NCBI GenBank assembly: GCA_038257155.1
Contig: JBBSJP010000012.1
Coordinates: 1-64,000, forward strand
DNA from: JANJTY01 sp038257155
GTDB taxonomy: Bacteria; Pseudomonadota; Gammaproteobacteria; Xanthomonadales; Xanthomonadaceae
Reading direction: 5' to 3'
Length of the DNA: 64,000 bases
The notes under the pieces: generated by a model
Seen by the model: the letters and a program-made list of their open reading frames with translations, nothing else
What the model was told of the DNA's origin: nothing
Databases searched by the model: none
Shown: in pieces, positions 59,661 through 64,000 of the stretch
How the letters are laid out: each line of letters starts with the position of its first letter
Position numbering within the stretch: the stretch's first letter is position 1
Translations under genes and position numbers: made by a program

Positions 59661-60920
59661 TCAGCGATCAATTATCCGCCGCGCCAGCACGTAGGCCGCC
59701 TCCTGTGCTTCAGCGCGCGCCGTGCCCGTTCCGGAATTGCTCATCACCGCAACACTGATGCCGTGCTCGGGCAGCAGCATCAGGAATGCCGCGGCGCCAG
59801 CCTGGGCGCCACCGTGGTGGATGATGCGGGTCGGGCGGTCTTCGCCCAGCAGACGCACTGAGGTGTCGATCCGCCATCCCAACGCGTAATTCTGCGGATT
59901 CATGCTGCCATCAGCCAGTGCCAGGGGAGTGAACAGGGCCTGCTTTCCCGCGGCCGATAGCAGCTCATCGCCCAGCAAGGCCTGCCCCAGAAGCACCAGG
60001 TCACTGGGCGTCGAGACCAGACCGCCGCCCGCAATCTTGTTGCTCGAATCGATCGGATAGGACGCGGTGTAGCGACCGCCGTCAGCCTGGTAGAACGCGA
60101 CGCGTCGCGGCATCGGCGCGAGGCCATCGACGGCGGTATCGCGCATGCCGACAGGACCGAGGACATGCTCGGTCAGCACGGCATCGATCGGCTTGCCGGC
60201 AGCGCCTTCCATCAGCCGCGCCAGCAATGAGTAACCGAAGGTGGTGTAGCGGAAAGCGGTGCCAGGGGCAAACACCAGATCGTCTTCGGCGAAGATCGCC
60301 AGCCCGTCGGCGACTGATGCGTAGTGCTGGGTAGAAAAGGCCTCATGCCAGCCCCACCACCAGGCGGGAATCAGCGAGTAGTGGCGTACGCCAGCCTGAT
60401 GCGATGCCAGCAGCCGCGCAGTGAGCGGTCGCAGCGCGGCTGGCAGGTCCGACACATAGGTCGAGATGGGCGCATCCAGATCGACCCGTCCAGCTTCCTG
60501 CAGGCGCATCAGGGCAGTGGCGGTGATGGGTTTTGCCAAGCTGCCGGTGCGATAGCGCGAATTCACTCGCGCAGGAATGGCCTTCTCGATATCGGCCCAG
60601 CCGGTGGCGCCAGCCCACAGCAAGCCGTCATCCCTGCCAACTGCAGCCGACAGCGATGGCAGGCCTGTGCGCTGGCGGTGCTCGTGCAGCGCATCTCGCA
60701 GTGCATCGGCCAGCTCCGCATTGATCGAAGCCGAGGGGCTGCTCTCGTCCTGTTGCGTGGAAACCGCCGGAATGGGCTCATTGGGCCAGCCCCACTGCAC
60801 GTAGAACACCAGATTGGGGCCCAGCAGCACGGCGCAGGTCAGCAGCGCGTTGCGCAGATGGCGCAGCAGTCGGCGCCGCCAGGACAGTTTTGAAGCGGGA
60901 GCGGAAGTCGGGGATTGCAT
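59661..60920 (-). CDS. LACTB-like beta-lactamase-fold hydrolase, membrane-anchored
   Basis: A cytoplasmic basic stretch and a membrane helix (about 20-40) are followed by a hydrolase domain. The SxxK is SLAK in GSLAKPITATAL, the second motif is YTTFGYSLLARL (the LACTB/esterase variant of YxN), and the third is HHGGAQAG. YTT in place of YxN favours a LACTB or esterase rather than a beta-lactamase. ATG at 60920 is chosen; the longer frame upstream reads into non-coding DNA. It converges with the small gene at 59223. Confidence 0.82.
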   Translation of the reverse strand: MQSPTSAPASKLSWRRRLLRHLRNALLTCAVLLGPNLVFYVQWGWPNEPIPAVSTQQDESSPSASINAELADALRDALHEHRQRTGLPSLSAAVGRDDGLLWAGATGWADIEKAIPARVNSRYRTGSLAKPITATALMRLQEAGRVDLDAPISTYVSDLPAALRPLTARLLASHQAGVRHYSLIPAWWWGWHEAFSTQHYASVADGLAIFAEDDLVFAPGTAFRYTTFGYSLLARLMEGAAGKPIDAVLTEHVLGPVGMRDTAVDGLAPMPRRVAFYQADGGRYTASYPIDSSNKIAGGGLVSTPSDLVLLGQALLGDELLSAAGKQALFTPLALADGSMNPQNYALGWRIDTSVRLLGEDRPTRIIHHGGAQAGAAAFLMLLPEHGISVAVMSNSGTGTARAEAQEAAYVLARRIIDR

Positions 60921-61339
60921 GAGCGATTCACTGGAGGGACGCAGCGACTGTATCGACCCCTGCATCCTCGCGCACTGCCAAAAGTCAGACGGGGTCCGTT
61001 CGACGCCGGGAAATCTCGCCCTGTCAGCCTTGCATGGGCACCGGGATGACCCGGAGACGAAAGCCGACCCTGAATCTCCGCGGCGGGGGCCCCGGGACTT
61101 GTGCAGCCCAACGGCAAGCGCGCAGCATATGCGCCCCGATTGACGGATAGGCCTCATGTTTGGCCGATGCACATCGACTGTCGCGAGGCGACAGTCCCCA
61201 GTTTCCTGTCGGCCCGCTATGCCCGCCGAACTTGGCAGTTCTGTGACAGGCTGCCGCGGTCGGCCCTCCCGGATAGCCCCGCTGCTGGACAAGGTCGAGA
61301 TGCTGAGGCTGCAACCCTCGTGACCTCTGCGAAACGCGT
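60921..61339. other. Intergenic region upstream of trkH
   Basis: About 420 bases between the divergent hydrolase and trkH. It includes a perfect 9-bp hairpin, GACTGTCGC at 61176-61184 and GCGACAGTC at 61188-61196 with a 3-base loop. No gene with coding character is visible. The hairpin has no T run and sits about 145 bp before the trkH start. Confidence 0.5.
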
Positions 61340-62821
61340 GTGAGCGGCCCGGGAACTCTGCGTAGCGTGGCGCTTCGCTGGCGGGCGATCATCAAGGTGC
61401 TCGGCATCATCGTGGTGCTTACCGCAACGTCAAAGTTGCCGTCCATTTTCTACGCCCTGATCAACCACGAGGACACGCTGCAGGTGTACTTCGTGAGCTT
61501 CGTCATGAGCAGCCTGGTTGGACTGGCTATGTGGTGGCCGAATCGTCGGGTCCACTACGAGTTCCGCCTGCGCGACGGCTTCCTGATCGTGACCCTGACC
61601 TGGGTCGCGGCCACCTTCGCGTCGGCGCTGCCGCTGATGTATGCACCGCCGTACCTCAGCCTCACCCATGCGGCGTTCGAAGTGATGTCGGGCCTGACCA
61701 CGACCGGTGCCACCGTCATCAGCGGGCTGGATGATTTGCCGCGCTCGGTGCTGCTCTATCGCCAGGTGCTGCAGTTCGTCGGCGGAATGGGCATCGTGAT
61801 CCTGGCAGTGGCGATCCTGCCGATGCTCAAGGTAGGTGGCACGCAGCTGTTCCGGGCTGAAACCACGGGGCCCAGCCGCGATACGAAGCTGACTCCACGC
61901 ATCGCAGAAACCGCCAAGGCGTTGTGGCTGGTGTATGCCGGCCTGATCCTGCTGTGCGCCGGGGCGTACTGGGCAGCGGGCATGGACCTGTTCGACGCAG
62001 TCAGTCATTCGCTCGCCACCATCTCCACGGGCGGCTTCTCCACCCACGACGCGGCGTTCGGGTACTGGGACAGCCCGCTGCTCGATCTCATTGCCATCGT
62101 ATTCATGGCCCTGGGCGGCATCAACTTCGGACTGCACTTCATCGCCTGGCGACAGGCGCGATTGAGTGCCTACCTGCACGATTCCGAACTGCGCGCCTTC
62201 CTGTGGATACTGGCTGGCGCCAGCGTGCTGGTGGCGCTGACGCTGTGGGCACACGGCCAGTACGCCGATGCCGGTACCACGCTGCGCCAGGCGGCTTTCA
62301 TGACAGTGTCGGCAATGACGACCACAGGCTTCACCGTAGCCGACTTCGACCAGTGGCCCAGCATCGCGCCGATGCTCATCATGATCGTTGCGGTGATTGG
62401 TGGTTGTTCCGGATCCACCGTTGGCGGATTGAAGGTTGCACGCGTGCTGATGGTCTTGCGTCAGGGCTTTCGCGAGGTGAAGCAGTTGGTGCATCCGAAG
62501 GGTCAGTTCCTGGTCACCATGGGCGGGCACCGCGTCTCGGAGAGCGTCGTGTTGTCGGTCAGTGGCTTCATCACCCTGTGGATGTGCTGCTTCATGGTGC
62601 TGATGCTTGGCATGATCGCGGCCGGACTCGACCCGCTCTCGGCCTTCGGCGGCACGGTGGCGACCATGGCCAACCTTGGCCCCGGCCTGGGCCAGGTGAC
62701 CTGGGGATTTGCTTCGGCCAGCGATGCCGCGGTCTGGCTTGGCACGCTTGGCATGCTGCTGGGTCGCCTTGAGGTTTTCTCGGTGCTGGTGCTGCTGACC
62801 CCCATGTTCTGGCGAGAATAG
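61340..62821 (+). CDS. Potassium uptake protein TrkH
   Basis: The 493-residue membrane protein has the four-repeat MPM pore layout of TrkH. The filter segments are LTTTGATVISG, then ATISTGGFSTHD, then MTTTGFTVADF, then ANLGPGLGQV, each with the expected glycine or TG(F) pattern. It moves K+ into the cell across the inner membrane, normally gated by the NAD- and ATP-binding ring TrkA. No trkA gene is present in this window. GTG at 61340 is the likely start, although no good ribosome-binding site is visible. Confidence 0.92.
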   Translation: MSGPGTLRSVALRWRAIIKVLGIIVVLTATSKLPSIFYALINHEDTLQVYFVSFVMSSLVGLAMWWPNRRVHYEFRLRDGFLIVTLTWVAATFASALPLMYAPPYLSLTHAAFEVMSGLTTTGATVISGLDDLPRSVLLYRQVLQFVGGMGIVILAVAILPMLKVGGTQLFRAETTGPSRDTKLTPRIAETAKALWLVYAGLILLCAGAYWAAGMDLFDAVSHSLATISTGGFSTHDAAFGYWDSPLLDLIAIVFMALGGINFGLHFIAWRQARLSAYLHDSELRAFLWILAGASVLVALTLWAHGQYADAGTTLRQAAFMTVSAMTTTGFTVADFDQWPSIAPMLIMIVAVIGGCSGSTVGGLKVARVLMVLRQGFREVKQLVHPKGQFLVTMGGHRVSESVVLSVSGFITLWMCCFMVLMLGMIAAGLDPLSAFGGTVATMANLGPGLGQVTWGFASASDAAVWLGTLGMLLGRLEVFSVLVLLTPMFWRE

Positions 62822-63101
62822 CCGAGCGATTGAATGTGGGGCGTGCAGGCTCCGGGCTTGGGTCTGCTGGCGGACTTGCGCCTCTTTCTGTTGTGAGCAT
62901 GGTCCCGAACCCGGTCGTTTCCCGTTGTTCAAATCACGGGACAGCAAATCACCGCACGTCCGTCGGCATAGGCGGCCGCGTGACCGTCGAGCGCTGAAGG
63001 CTGACACGTTGCTTGCAATGCCGCGACATCGATCGCCGACGGCGCTCCAAGGCAGGCGTCCGGAAACTTATCCATTTACCAGCGGAACACGGAGTCTCGC
63101 C

Positions 63102-64000
63102 ATGAATCGCATCACCCTCTCGTTCATCGCGGCCTCCCTGCTCTGGATGGGTTGTGCGTCAGCCGCGGACTACTGCGTGGGAAGCGGAGCCGAGTTCGAT
63201 GCCGCTTTGCAGGAAGCGGCGGCCAGCGTCGAGGATGACCTGATCCGCTTGACCGGCGTCGCATTGGATCTGACCAATCCGGTCAACACCACGGTGCATG
63301 GCTCGCTGCAGATCCGCGGAGGCTACAGCGACGGCTGTCCGATCTTCGGGTCGGTAGGGCAAGGTACGACTCTGACCGGAAATGGCGTCGATGCGTTCTA
63401 CCTTCGGCTGCGCGACGGCAATCTGACGCTGGCGCGTGTCCGATTCAATGACCACGCCTTGATCTCGGTCAGCGATACCAGCTTTGCCTCGGCCGTTCGC
63501 ACCGGCCGCATCCTGATGCAACGCGTTCGCGTGTTCGGCAATCGCACGGGGATGCTCGTGTACAGCGATCACCACGACGTGCGAATCGAGAACAGCCGGT
63601 TCGAAACCAGCAGCAACAACGGCGGCAACATCTACACGGGCACCGGCCTTGCCCTTACGCGGTTCTCGGTGGACGCGCCGGAGATCGACATCGTCGTACT
63701 CAACAACACCCTCACGGGTAACCAGCATGGTCTGGTAATGGCCAGCGGCGGGGCATTCAATGACCGTGCCCTGCTGTACAACAACATCAGTTTTGCCAAC
63801 CGCAGCATAGATTTGCTGGTGCGCCGACCGGTAGTGGCCCGGCACAATCTCTGGCCGGTAACGCAGGTCGATTTTGATGGCGTGCTGGAACCCGGGTCGG
63901 AAGGCAATCTGGCGGTGGATCCGCAACTCGACGGTAGTCTGCGGCCGATTGAACCTGGCTCACCGGTGATCAACGCGGGTGACGACGAGGTGGAGGGTGG
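63102..64000 (+). CDS. Secreted beta-helix protein, cut by the window end
   Basis: GGAG precedes ATG 63102 and the chain opens with MNRITLSFIAASLLWMG and a Sec cleavage near ASA-ADY. The following 275 residues have parallel beta-helix rungs (VRIENSRFETSSNNGGNIY, IVVLNNTLTGNQHGLVM, ALLYNNISFANRS) and then an SPVINAGDD segment near the window end. That INAG/VDAG segment is the usual close of a helix, as in the beta-helix protein at 5186-6856. The frame is still open at 64000, so a DGFE-type tail may follow outside. Function unknown. Confidence 0.75.
   Translation, partial: MNRITLSFIAASLLWMGCASAADYCVGSGAEFDAALQEAAASVEDDLIRLTGVALDLTNPVNTTVHGSLQIRGGYSDGCPIFGSVGQGTTLTGNGVDAFYLRLRDGNLTLARVRFNDHALISVSDTSFASAVRTGRILMQRVRVFGNRTGMLVYSDHHDVRIENSRFETSSNNGGNIYTGTGLALTRFSVDAPEIDIVVLNNTLTGNQHGLVMASGGAFNDRALLYNNISFANRSIDLLVRRPVVARHNLWPVTQVDFDGVLEPGSEGNLAVDPQLDGSLRPIEPGSPVINAGDDEVEG

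Noticed and set aside
61430..63007. A 525-codon frame antisense to trkH
   Set aside because: TrkH has all four filter segments on the sense strand. The antisense frame is rich in Gln, His and Arg and has no coding signs.

Overview
The window is GC-rich chromosomal DNA from a gammaproteobacterium, most likely the Xanthomonadales/Lysobacterales (Rhodanobacteraceae-like). This placement is inferred from four things: secreted proteins ending in an [IV]Fx[DN]GFE tail, IPTL-CTERM-like tails, Hanks-type kinases carrying TPRs, and the style of intergenic palindromic repeats. It holds about 49 credible protein genes. I found no rRNA, tRNA, CRISPR array, insertion sequence or prophage. Most long overlapping reading frames are antisense shadows caused by high GC.

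Layout. 1-548 holds two copies of a 179-bp palindromic repeat and a composite hairpin. 549-9030 has a fused CoA-transferase, a secreted EndA-type nuclease, a secreted parallel beta-helix protein, a LuxR-HTH/VOC fusion and a beta-lactamase-fold hydrolase; two copies of a 53-bp terminator-like repeat lie here. 9087-9728 is a decayed nucleotidyltransferase with a small partner gene. 10000-14391 encodes an exported protein, an AsmA-like membrane protein and a YeiB-type DUF418 protein. 14642-21597 has a Ser/Thr kinase with a periplasmic TPR region, an FGGY sugar kinase, an EcsC-like protein with a histone-H1-like tail, and a second serine hydrolase. 21745-25020 has small membrane proteins, a PAS-like/zinc protein and a MOSC protein.

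25071-30884 is rich in secreted proteins: a kelch-type propeller overlapping a Tat-exported RIFT-barrel protein, a delta-class carbonic anhydrase, and a DUF3494 ice-binding protein with two tandem repeats and an IPTL-like tail. 31290-36629 is a tight operon of a YtrA-type GntR regulator, ABC ATPase, ABC permease and secreted S9 peptidase, with a perfect inverted repeat in front that is probably the operator. 36737-46886 has a methyltransferase, an IPTL-tailed protein, a TPR protein, three small genes, an S41 protease, a zinc-ribbon/kinase/multi-TM sensor and an acyltransferase-3 protein.

47260-64000 is again dominated by exported proteins: a TPGYWKTH protein, a collagen-like protein, three tandem paralogous lipoproteins, and a two-gene unit of a small DGFE-tailed protein overlapping a seven-repeat propeller protein. 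After these come a LACTB-like hydrolase, TrkH, and a beta-helix protein cut by the window end.

How the genes work together. No single metabolic pathway spans the window. The shared theme is the cell surface and secretome: about half the genes carry Sec, Tat or lipoprotein signals, and several have unrelated folds but common C-terminal tails. The most promising undescribed element is the [IV]Fx[DN]GFE tail. It occurs on four secreted proteins of different fold and twice overlaps the start codon of the downstream partner gene.
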